Shown piece by piece: positions 16,408-23,711 of a stretch of DNA of 24,772 bases; position 1 is the first letter of the stretch; each line of letters begins with the position of its first letter. Location of the stretch: assembly GCA_964369315.1 (NCBI GenBank), contig CAYJEJ010000011.1, forward strand, positions 1 through 24,772, in the 5' to 3' direction. The position numbers and the translations under genes were made by a program. Under the pieces are notes generated by a model, which saw only the letters and a list, made by a program, of their open reading frames with translations, was not told the origin of the DNA and did not search any database. This DNA comes from CAYJEJ01 sp964369315. GTDB taxonomy: Bacteria > Pseudomonadota > Alphaproteobacteria > UBA3830 > JAIRWN01.

Positions 16408-17498
16408 AAGATAATAATCTAAGAATACTCCAAGGCTCAAAGAAGCTCCTGATTGCATTATCTCTTTTAGCGATTTTAGGTGTTTTGTTTCAATATAGCG
16501 TTAATAACGCGACATTTCATGGGAAACCTTTAGCTCACACCATCAGGCTTTTATTCTCTGTTTTATTAGTGTTAGTGATAGCGAGGTCAAATATTAATTT
16601 TTGGCATTCTTGGGCTTATCATATCTATTTTTTTACGCTGTTTTTACTGCTTATGGTCAGCGTTTTTGGTTTCATCGGGATGGGGGCACAACGCTGGATA
16701 AACCTTTATTTTGTTAATATACAACCATCCGAACTTATAAAATTATCAATGCTTTTGGCTCTATCTAGATATTGCTCTGATAGAAAAAATCATTTGAACG
16801 CAAATATCACCTATTTATTAATGCCTTTTTTTATTATAGTTATTCCAGCTATTATAATATTAAAACAACCCGACTTGGGAACGGCATCAATCGTTTTATG
16901 TGCTGGTCTGTCAGTATTATTTATCAAAGGGGAAAACCCGAAATATTGGTTGTTTGCAATAATTACATTAGTTTTAAGTATGCCCATTTTTTGGAATATA
17001 TTGCATGATTACCAAAAAAACAGGATTTTAACGTTTTTAAATCCAGAAAAAGACCCATTTGGTGCGGGCTATCATGTTATGCAGTCAAAAATTGCTCTTG
17101 GTTCAGGTGGATGGTTTGGGAAAGGGTTTTTAATGGGCACTCAATCGAAGCTTAGCTTTTTACCTGAAAAACACACAGACTTTATTTTTGCCGCAATATG
17201 CGAAGAAATTGGTTTTATTGGCGGAAGCATTATAATTTTGCTCTATACATATGTTGTAATATCTTGTTTAAAAATAGCGAGAAAATCCCCATCAAAATTT
17301 TCGATGTTTTTGTCAACTGGTCTTTCTATTCTAATAGGTTCGCACGCACTAATAAACATTGCAATGGTTATGGGAATGGTTCCTGTGGTGGGAATACCCC
17401 TTCCAATTATCTCATATGGGGGAAGTTCGATGTTAAACTTTTCTATCGCAATTGGTATTTTGCTCTGTATTAATTCTTCAAAAAAAATATCTCAATAA
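16404..17498 (+). CDS. rodA: RodA, SEDS peptidoglycan glycosyltransferase
   Basis: Polymerises lipid II into glycan strands for elongation, as a complex with PBP2. 364 residues, about ten membrane segments. SEDS landmarks: RWINLYFVNIQPSELIKL, KQPDLGTASIVL, GGWFGKGFLMGTQSKLSFLPE followed by HTDFIFAAICEEIGFIGG (the catalytic Asp is in HTDF), and GIPLPIISYGGSSML. The ATG overlaps the mrdA stop by four bases, so the pair is made in step. RodA rather than FtsW is chosen because of the mreD-mrdA neighbours. Confidence 0.95.
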   Translation: MKDNNLRILQGSKKLLIALSLLAILGVLFQYSVNNATFHGKPLAHTIRLLFSVLLVLVIARSNINFWHSWAYHIYFFTLFLLLMVSVFGFIGMGAQRWINLYFVNIQPSELIKLSMLLALSRYCSDRKNHLNANITYLLMPFFIIVIPAIIILKQPDLGTASIVLCAGLSVLFIKGENPKYWLFAIITLVLSMPIFWNILHDYQKNRILTFLNPEKDPFGAGYHVMQSKIALGSGGWFGKGFLMGTQSKLSFLPEKHTDFIFAAICEEIGFIGGSIIILLYTYVVISCLKIARKSPSKFSMFLSTGLSILIGSHALINIAMVMGMVPVVGIPLPIISYGGSSMLNFSIAIGILLCINSSKKISQ

Positions 17499-17575
17499 TT
17501 TTGATTTGTATTTACTAAAAATTAACACAAATAAAATAGGTTGGTCTCCATAAATGTATAACTTGAGGGCATTTT

Positions 17576-18334
17576 ATGAGATACAGCAAATTATTAGCAA
17601 CAACTGTTTGTAGCATCTTGGCGTTGAACGCGTCAGCAGAGCATTGCAAAAAGCCTAATGTAAATGACACTAAGAAAATAAAAGAAAGCAAGAACCCCTC
17701 TTGGGAGGGCTGGTATGTTGGTGGTGGATTGGGGTTTTCAACTCTAAGTGAAGACTATAACCAAACACAGCATACTATGGGAGCGTGTAACCTTCAAAAC
17801 ACTCGCTATGGTGGGTTACTGTTCGAAGCTTTTGGCGGCGTTGGTACCTATATCCCAGATTCAAAGGTTTATACCGGCGTTGAACTTCGTTTAGGGATTA
17901 ATACTAATAAACCAGATATAAACGAAACAATTTCCGATGGTAAGAAACTTATCCAGACCGCAAAAATAAAATGCATTGGAGAGCTTGCAGGAAGGCTTGG
18001 TTACAAAGTTTGGGACGATTCCATGGCGTATGGTCGTGTTGGAATAACCTACTTAGGCTTTAATAATGAGCAAAAATTAGATGTAAATATAGCAGGTCAC
18101 CAAGAAAAAGATTATGGAAATCATGAAGGGACAGCTTGGGGGCTTAAGTTTGGTCTTGGTATTGAAAGGGTCATAACAAAAGGACACTTAATCCGACTAG
18201 AAGCTAATTATATGATAACCCAATCAGAAGATATTAAAGCGATAGTTGATGATGCCACAGGGTTAACATTGCTGAGTGGAAAAATTCAATTCCGTAGCCT
18301 AGACGTTGCTTTACAGTATGTGTATGATTTTTAA
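17576..18334 (+). CDS. Outer-membrane beta-barrel protein, single barrel
   Basis: 252 residues with a Sec signal at 1-21 (hydrophobic core, ASA before EH). The mature part starts with a polar stretch of about 25 residues and then GWYVGGGLGF, the classic first strand of 8-stranded Opa/OmpA-like barrels. Further strands: VYTGVELRLGIN, GELAGRLGYKV, MAYGRVGITYLG, WGLKFGLGIERV, HLIRLEANYMI and a final SLDVALQYVYDF with C-terminal Phe. ATG at 17576 has GAGGGC upstream. Strand patterns resemble those in the tandem barrel gene at 1-1627 (GRLG, LRLGFGFE against LKFGLGIE, YTSVE against YTGVE). It probably lies at the cell surface; function unknown. Confidence 0.85.
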   Translation: MRYSKLLATTVCSILALNASAEHCKKPNVNDTKKIKESKNPSWEGWYVGGGLGFSTLSEDYNQTQHTMGACNLQNTRYGGLLFEAFGGVGTYIPDSKVYTGVELRLGINTNKPDINETISDGKKLIQTAKIKCIGELAGRLGYKVWDDSMAYGRVGITYLGFNNEQKLDVNIAGHQEKDYGNHEGTAWGLKFGLGIERVITKGHLIRLEANYMITQSEDIKAIVDDATGLTLLSGKIQFRSLDVALQYVYDF

Positions 18335-18347
18335 ACAATCCGTATAA

Positions 18348-18372
18348 GCACGCAGGACTTATTCTTGCGTGC
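18348..18372. terminator. Hairpin between convergent genes
   Basis: GCACGCAGGA (18348-18357) pairs with TCTTGCGTGC (18363-18372): ten base pairs with one G-U, and a five-base loop. It sits 14 bases after the barrel gene stop and overlaps the last codons of recF, so it could serve both. Neither side has a long T tract, so termination strength is uncertain. Confidence 0.5.
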
Positions 18373-19474
18373 AAACCCCAGAGTTTATATTAATAAAACA
18401 AAATTCTGGCTTTAAAATTTCACTTATTTTTGGTCTAAAGACACCGCTTGACCAAGTTTGAATTCCGATTTCTGTAATTTCTTCATAAAACAAATTTGTG
18501 TTGGTCTCATCAAGATGGGCTGTTGTATCATCAAACAGAAGCACAGGGGTTCCAACACGATGTGCAACATAAATCCTTGCGGTTAATAAAATAAGGGTAA
18601 TCAATAAGACCCTCTGTTCACCAGTTGAATAGTTTTCAGCGTTACTCCGTTGCCCGTCAAAGCTGACACGCCAGTTACAACGATGAACGCCAACATTTGT
18701 GTTGCCTGTAAATTTATCTTTTTCGCGGTGTTTTTTTAATTCTGATAACAACAGTTCCTCATAATCATTAATGTCATCTGCCAAGACGTCTTCTTTGTTG
18801 GCAATATGTGTTTTTGGGAAGGATGTATTGCACTTTTCGGATAATTCGTTCAGTGCTTTGCAATAGGCAAGCCTATATTTGATTATTTCGATAGATATGC
18901 CTGCTATTTTTCCCTCAACAATTTTGAGCCACGTCTCGTCTATTGGTTGTCTTTGCAGCCCTTTTAGTCGTTCAGAAGTTAACTTTTTATACTGCAAAAT
19001 CAAATTATGATATTTTGGATTAATACCCTTAATTAAATGGTCAAAAAATTTTCGTCTTATTTGCATCTGTTCAGTAAACAGTCGGTCAGTCTGTGGCGTT
19101 ATCCAAAGTAGCCATATATGTTTTTCAATATCACTGATATTGACTAAATCACCATTAATTTTAGCAATTTTTTGTTCACCATTAGACGGGATTCCACCTA
19201 TCCCGACGCGAGTTTGCTCGTTATGAGAGTTTAATATTGCAGATACTCCCCATTGAGCTTGACCAGAATTTTTACGTCTAATTTCAGAGTTTGGGGCTTT
19301 TCTTAAACCTTTGGTTGCTGATAATAACGACAATGCTTCTAGAATACTAGTTTTTCCAGCTCCATTTTGTCCATATAGAACAACGTTTTGGGTTAAATTA
19401 AGTAATCTTAAATTTTGATAACACCTAAAATTGATAAGGCTTAAGCTTGATATCCCGTTTATTACATCTCTCAT
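18359..19474 (-). CDS. recF: DNA replication/repair protein RecF
   Basis: SMC-like ATPase that helps load RecA at single-strand gaps with RecO and RecR. 371 residues. Walker A GQNGAGKTS at 35-43, a RecF-type N-terminus (LSLINFRCYQNLRL), WITPQTDRLF in the central region, signature YSTGEQRVLL, and Walker B VLLFDDTTAHLDE, where the double Asp is normal for RecF. ATG at 19474 lies six bases after the dcd stop. It is not next to dnaN or gyrB, its ancestral place, but is last in a fabI-cmk-dcd run. Confidence 0.93.
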   Translation of the reverse strand: MRDVINGISSLSLINFRCYQNLRLLNLTQNVVLYGQNGAGKTSILEALSLLSATKGLRKAPNSEIRRKNSGQAQWGVSAILNSHNEQTRVGIGGIPSNGEQKIAKINGDLVNISDIEKHIWLLWITPQTDRLFTEQMQIRRKFFDHLIKGINPKYHNLILQYKKLTSERLKGLQRQPIDETWLKIVEGKIAGISIEIIKYRLAYCKALNELSEKCNTSFPKTHIANKEDVLADDINDYEELLLSELKKHREKDKFTGNTNVGVHRCNWRVSFDGQRSNAENYSTGEQRVLLITLILLTARIYVAHRVGTPVLLFDDTTAHLDETNTNLFYEEITEIGIQTWSSGVFRPKISEILKPEFCFININSGVCTQE

Positions 19475-19480
19475 CTAGGT

Positions 19481-20068
19481 TTATATTAACTTGGGAACTT
19501 TAGGTTCTCTTTGATTGTTATAAACCCTATCATAAAGTGGAGATTCTTCTTCGGGCTTTTCTATAAAGTGAAATATCACTTGAGCGACACGTTTGTTGGG
19601 TAATAGCTTTATGGGATAAGGAAAACAATTCACAAGTTCTAAAGTCCAAGACCCTTTAAAACCTGGGTCGCCAACACCAGCTGAAACATGCGAAAAAATA
19701 AAATTTCTCGCTAATGAAGAACGTGTCTCCAACATTGGCACTATGTTGTGACAATTGCTTCCAATCATTTCCGCAGTACACCCCAAGATAGTTTCGCCAG
19801 ACTTTATGATAAAACCATCACTGCCAACTTCAATTCTCTTAAATCGTTCGCTGCTCGCATCACTGCTAAGGTCGATACAAAATTGGCGTTTTTTGAAGAA
19901 ATTTTTGAAACACTGCTTTAACGTGCCACGGTGATTAACCTTGTAAATAACGTCCCCGAGAGTGACGTCATATTGCATCAAGCCAAGATTGTTTGGGTTA
20001 AAAGGCGTGATGACGACTTCGCCAGTTTTAAGATGTTCTAATATAGATTTTTTTCCTAGTATCGCCAT
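19481..20068 (-). CDS. dcd: dCTP deaminase
   Basis: Deaminates dCTP to dUTP, the main source of dUMP for thymidylate synthesis in many bacteria. 195 residues, the normal length, trimeric dUTPase-like fold. Key residues match Escherichia coli Dcd with a constant offset of six: R116, S117, S118, R121, A130 and E144 for R110, S111, S112, R115, A124 and E138, the last being catalytic. YDVTLGDVIYKV and NKRVAQVIF are further family blocks. It starts 18 bases after cmk and ends six before recF. Whether it also cleaves dUTP, as some homologues do, cannot be judged here. Confidence 0.93.
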   Translation of the reverse strand: MAILGKKSILEHLKTGEVVITPFNPNNLGLMQYDVTLGDVIYKVNHRGTLKQCFKNFFKKRQFCIDLSSDASSERFKRIEVGSDGFIIKSGETILGCTAEMIGSNCHNIVPMLETRSSLARNFIFSHVSAGVGDPGFKGSWTLELVNCFPYPIKLLPNKRVAQVIFHFIEKPEEESPLYDRVYNNQREPKVPKLI

Positions 20069-20086
20069 TGTATATAAACCCTCTTC

Positions 20087-20821
20087 CTAAAAATCCTGTA
20101 ATTCAAGCCCCTTGCTTTTAAATGAGGAAACTATAACATTTATAACACATTCAATCGATTCCTGCTTAGATAACTCTGACGTGTCAATCACGTGATAGCT
20201 GTCATCACAAACAAGAGGTGACAGTTCTCGCCTTTGGTCTTTATCGTCACGAGATTTTATCTCGTCCAACGCTTGGTCTAGGGTGATTTGCTCAGATGAT
20301 GCTAAAAACCGTCGTTTTGCTCGCACAATTGGTGAAGCTGTTAAAAAAATCTTGCAAATCGCATCAGGAAACACTGCTGTGCCAATATCCCTGCCGTCGA
20401 GGATTGTGCCTTTATGGGTTTTTAGCGAATTTACAGCAAACATTCTTTGCATTTTTGTCAGAGGGGTGCGAACACTTTCGATGGTTGCGATTTGTGAAGA
20501 AAGGGCACTTATTTTTTCAGTGCGGATTAAAAGATTTCGCTCATCTTCTGGCATCATGGAAAATTTTTCAGCCATACCCTCAACCTCACCGCTTAATGCA
20601 ATTTGAACTGCCAATTTTTCTAATTCAAAATCATCTGATAACTGACTAAAGTCAATTTTGGAAGCAATTAAATAAGCGAGCGACCGATAGATTATTCCTG
20701 TGTCTAAATAAGAAAACCCCAGTCTTTTAGAAACTGCACTAGCAACTGTTCCCTTGCCGCTATTTGCAGGTCCATCAATCGCGACTACTCTTATAAACTT
20801 ATCTTCCAAAAGCTGTTGCAA
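20087..20821 (-). CDS. cmk: Cytidylate kinase
   Basis: Phosphorylates CMP and dCMP with ATP. 244 residues, a little longer than the usual 220-230. P-loop GPANSGKGT at 17-25, YLDTGIIYRSLAYL for the substrate site, LDGRDIGTAVFPDA near 141-154, and the lid RAKRRF. The start is TTG at 20821: GGAGAG at 20829-20834 is well placed, and there is no ATG or GTG before the P-loop. 39 bases separate it from fabI. In many proteobacteria cmk precedes rpsA; here dcd follows, so two pyrimidine nucleotide enzymes are adjacent. Confidence 0.94.
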   Translation of the reverse strand: MQQLLEDKFIRVVAIDGPANSGKGTVASAVSKRLGFSYLDTGIIYRSLAYLIASKIDFSQLSDDFELEKLAVQIALSGEVEGMAEKFSMMPEDERNLLIRTEKISALSSQIATIESVRTPLTKMQRMFAVNSLKTHKGTILDGRDIGTAVFPDAICKIFLTASPIVRAKRRFLASSEQITLDQALDEIKSRDDKDQRRELSPLVCDDSYHVIDTSELSKQESIECVINVIVSSFKSKGLELQDF

Positions 20822-20860
20822 GGATTATCTCTCCAAACGGTTTATGTCTCTAACCAAGCA

Positions 20861-21676
20861 CTATCCAGCCACGCTTATATCTGGGGCATCAATGGCTTTC
20901 ATCCCGATGGCGTGATAACCAGAGTCAACATATATAATATCCGCCGTTATCCCTTTGCTTAAATCACTCACCAAAAACACAGCTGAACCGCCAACATCTT
21001 CAGGGGTTGTGTTCCGCTTCAGCGGTGAATTAAACTGATTCCATTTCAAAATATACCTAAAGTCACCAATCCCCGAAGAAGCCAATGTTCTAATAGGTCC
21101 AGCAGAGATTGCGTTCACACGAATGTTTTGACCGCCCAAGTTAACTGCCAAATAACGAACACTAGATTCCAACGCCGCCTTTGCAATCCCCATCACATTA
21201 TAATTCGGCATCACTTTTTGTGCCCCAAGGTATGAGAGGGTGATGATGCTCCCGCCATTGGGCATCATCCGTTGAGCTCTTTTGGAAAGCGATGTAAAGG
21301 AAAAACAAGAAACATCCAAAGTTTGTAAGAAGTTTTCTTTGGTCGTGTCGTAATAATTACCTTTGAGTTGGTCTTTATCTGAATGAGCAATCGCGTGTAT
21401 AAAAAAATCTATGCTATCCCACTCAGAGCTGAGTTTTTCAAAAAAATTATCGATACTTTCTTCTTTTGTCGCATCACATTCAATTAAAATGTTTGAGCCA
21501 ATGGTTTCAGCCAGCGGTTTTACTCTTCTGAGAAAAGCATCTGATTGATAGCTAAAAGCAATTTCCGCCCCGTGGCTTGCCAGCTCTTTTGCAACCCCCC
21601 AAGATATTGAATATTCGTTTGCAACGCCCATGACTATGCCACGCTTACCTTTTAATAAGTTAGTTTTTATTTCCAT
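20861..21676 (-). CDS. fabI: Enoyl-ACP reductase (NADH)
   Basis: Last reductive step of each type II fatty-acid elongation cycle. 271 residues, short-chain dehydrogenase fold. Cofactor region GIVMGVANEYSISWGVAKEL at 13-32; catalytic Y159 and K166 in YNVMGIAK, with Y149 in SYLGAQKVMPN, matching Y156, K163 and Y146 of Escherichia coli with offset three. GPIRTLASSGIGDFR is the substrate loop. ATG at 21676 has AGAGGGG directly upstream. First gene of a minus-strand run with cmk, dcd and recF. By family it would be a triclosan target; Met and Phe at the best-known contact positions are kept. Confidence 0.96.
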   Translation of the reverse strand: MEIKTNLLKGKRGIVMGVANEYSISWGVAKELASHGAEIAFSYQSDAFLRRVKPLAETIGSNILIECDATKEESIDNFFEKLSSEWDSIDFFIHAIAHSDKDQLKGNYYDTTKENFLQTLDVSCFSFTSLSKRAQRMMPNGGSIITLSYLGAQKVMPNYNVMGIAKAALESSVRYLAVNLGGQNIRVNAISAGPIRTLASSGIGDFRYILKWNQFNSPLKRNTTPEDVGGSAVFLVSDLSKGITADIIYVDSGYHAIGMKAIDAPDISVAG

Positions 21677-21781
21677 AACCCCTCTTTTTAAATTAGAAAT
21701 AAATATTTATTAAGGATGTGTTGCTAAACTTATCACAATAATGTAAAAATGCATACAGTACTGATGTGTATTTTTATCTTT

Positions 21782-21855
21782 TGGGGCGTAGCCAAGTGGT
21801 AAGGCAGCGGGTTTTGGTCCCGCCATCGTGGGTTCGAATCCTTCCGCCCCAGCCA
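21782..21855 (+). tRNA. tRNA-Gln(UUG)
   Basis: 74 bases with full cloverleaf: acceptor TGGGGCG with CGCCCCA, D arm GTAGCCAAGTGGTAAGGC, anticodon stem GCGGG/CCCGC around loop TTTTGGT (anticodon TTG), T arm GGGTTCGAATCC, discriminator G, and encoded CCA at 21853-21855. The T at position 1 pairing with A72 is typical of tRNA-Gln. It converges on the SPOR gene with only 17 bases between them. Confidence 0.96.
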
Positions 21856-21872
21856 TTGTCTGTTTTGATTGG

Positions 21873-22643
21873 TTAATTTAGGCTGACTATTTTCGTATCT
21901 TTTATTCCAGTCGCTTCTATTTGTTGGCGAGCATCTTTTGCGTGATGAATAGTTTTAAAAGGACCTGCTATTAAGAAGGTGACTGTCTTGCCATTCATGT
22001 GTTTCACTTGACCATAAACTTTTAGACCAATATTTTTAATCATTTTACTTATTTTTTCAGCATCTTGAATTAAAAATTGCCCAAGATATACCGCGTATTC
22101 TTTATTTTCTTTTTTAACGCGTTCTTCCGGCTGAATATCATTTTTATAGTTTGGTCGTTCTGTTGGTCTATATTCTCTTGAGCTTTCCGCCAATGAATCT
22201 ATTGAAGCCGCACCATCCAGTTGAGGTTTGAAAAATTGCAGGTTTTCAGAAGAATATTCACCAATACCCTCATGCTTTGAGAATTTTCTGTGAATTTCTC
22301 GTCCTTCAGGGGTGAGGGCGGCATCATGATTTGACCCCTTATTATTCATATCTATTTCATTCAGCTCAGGAACGGCATTATTAATTTTTCGCTCTATAGT
22401 ATTGACCTTACTCCCTATTAAAGAGCTATTTACATCATTCCTTATGCTAGTTTTAATGCCTGCAATACGTCTTTGTTCCATTCTTTTTAAATTGTCATTA
22501 TCAATGCTTGAGGCATAATGATATTGGTTTTGACGAGTAATACTTATTCCAGTAAAAAAGCCACCAACAAAAAAGAACCCTCCGAGCAGAATTAACCCTA
22601 AAGTTATTGATGCTATAATTGTTTTATCTGAATGTTTTGACAT
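21873..22643 (-). CDS. SPOR domain membrane protein
   Basis: 256 residues: a short cytoplasmic start, one membrane segment at about 9-32 (IIASITLGLILLGG and onward), a long polar periplasmic linker at 33-180, and a C-terminal SPOR domain at about 181-255 (YAVYLGQFLIQDAEKI, VTFLIAGPFKTIHHA, IEATGIKDTKIVSL). SPOR domains bind glycan strands stripped of stem peptides, as at division sites, so a role in septation or cell-wall remodelling is likely. The FtsN layout is the same, but the linker has no diagnostic motif, so I do not name it. ATG at 22643. comF is upstream on the same strand, 101 bases away. Confidence 0.85.
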   Translation of the reverse strand: MSKHSDKTIIASITLGLILLGGFFFVGGFFTGISITRQNQYHYASSIDNDNLKRMEQRRIAGIKTSIRNDVNSSLIGSKVNTIERKINNAVPELNEIDMNNKGSNHDAALTPEGREIHRKFSKHEGIGEYSSENLQFFKPQLDGAASIDSLAESSREYRPTERPNYKNDIQPEERVKKENKEYAVYLGQFLIQDAEKISKMIKNIGLKVYGQVKHMNGKTVTFLIAGPFKTIHHAKDARQQIEATGIKDTKIVSLN

Positions 22644-22744
22644 ATTACCGCCATAAGCTAAAAAATCCCTTTAGATTGACGACTTTATGAGTATCTTGGT
22701 CAACCTATATCACCTAGCTTTATCATGAATATGTTAATAAAACT

Positions 22745-23524
22745 TTACCCTGAGCGTCTCACACCTGAGGTTCTAGCCACCGTTATAACTGAAACCTTGA
22801 TTGCACCAGCTTGTTTTAAAACCCTTGAGCATTCATTAATCGTTGCACCTGTTGTGTGCACATCATCGACCAATATAATTTCTTTGGATGTAATATGTCT
22901 TATATATTTTCTATTACAAGCGAATGTGCCCTTTATATTTAACAGTCTCTCCTTTGTCCCCAAGGACTCTTGCGATTTTGTGAATTTTGTGCGTATTAAA
23001 AAATCGGGCACATAATCAATGCCAAACTCCCGAGCGACTAGCTGTGCTAATATCGAGGCTTGATTATATTTTCTCATGAAAATTTTCTTCCAATGCATTG
23101 GGACGGGAATTATTATAGTATTCAATCGATTAAATTCAGGAAGCTCGTTTATCGTGTGCAACAGCCACTTTGACATGATTTTACCTAAATTTGGTTGGTC
23201 ATAGTGCTTGAAATTGATGATTAATTCCCTGCCCAATTTTTCATAAATAATGGACGAACGAAGATAGTCATAAGAGGGTTTCGTTTGCATACACCCCAAG
23301 CAAATCTGGTCTTCTTCCCCATATTCCATTGGCGTACCACATATATTACAATATGGCTTGGAAATGAAATGAATGTCTTTCCAACAATCGCCACATAACT
23401 GAGGTGTGTCAAAACTTTGAACTGGATTTTTGCAAAACAAACATGACGGTGGCAACACAATATCAAAAAATTTCAGCAAAAATCTTTTTAATATTTTGTT
23501 CAATTTTTGAATTATGTTGGTCAT
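22745..23524 (-). CDS. comF: ComF family phosphoribosyltransferase-like protein
   Basis: 259 residues. The N-terminus carries two four-cysteine zinc sites: C28 and C31, C44 and C47, C59 and C62, C75 and C78. A phosphoribosyltransferase fold follows, with IPVPMHWKKIFMRKYNQA near 134-152 and the PRPP loop IILVDDVHTTGAT at 216-228. ComF is required for DNA uptake in naturally competent bacteria, but homologues are found in nearly all alphaproteobacteria, where their work is not settled. ATG at 23524; the ribosome binding site is weak. Transcribed towards the SPOR gene. Confidence 0.92.
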   Translation of the reverse strand: MTNIIQKLNKILKRFLLKFFDIVLPPSCLFCKNPVQSFDTPQLCGDCWKDIHFISKPYCNICGTPMEYGEEDQICLGCMQTKPSYDYLRSSIIYEKLGRELIINFKHYDQPNLGKIMSKWLLHTINELPEFNRLNTIIIPVPMHWKKIFMRKYNQASILAQLVAREFGIDYVPDFLIRTKFTKSQESLGTKERLLNIKGTFACNRKYIRHITSKEIILVDDVHTTGATINECSRVLKQAGAIKVSVITVARTSGVRRSG

Positions 23525-23711
23525 ATGGGCTTTACTTTAACAAAAAGAGGCGATGGATTCTATGTTTAAATAATTAAAGTTAAAATGTTGTGATATTTTT
23601 ATTAAAAGTTATTATTATTTTTCTTTTATAAAAAAACTTGACAATTGATGGATGTGACGCTATATAAATTAGTGTCTTTAATGTTTAAGTTTTTTTTAAA
23701 AGGATTTTATT
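23525..23711 (+). other. AT-rich divergent intergenic region
   Basis: 187 bases between comF and the leucine-rich-repeat gene, over 75 percent A+T by eye. It holds the promoter of the right-hand gene. I see no other gene, RNA or strong hairpin in it. Confidence 0.6.
23638..23666 (+). promoter_or_regulatory. Strong sigma70 promoter for the leucine-rich-repeat gene
   Basis: Perfect TTGACA at 23638-23643, a 17-base spacer, and TATATA at 23661-23666 (five of six); TATAAA two bases further on is an alternative. The box ends 45 bases before the ATG, allowing a leader of about 35-40 bases. This is the closest match to consensus in the window. Confidence 0.75.

Noticed and set aside
21370..21400. 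Ala in HAIAH of FabI, where Escherichia coli has Gly93, as a sign of triclosan or diazaborine resistance
   Set aside because: Ala is the normal residue at this place in other sensitive FabI proteins, such as that of Staphylococcus aureus, and the other contact residues are kept.
21698..21711. Palindrome AATAAATATTTATT upstream of fabI as an operator
   Set aside because: A+T only, no match to a known fatty-acid regulator site that I can name, and similar palindromes occur in other spacers.
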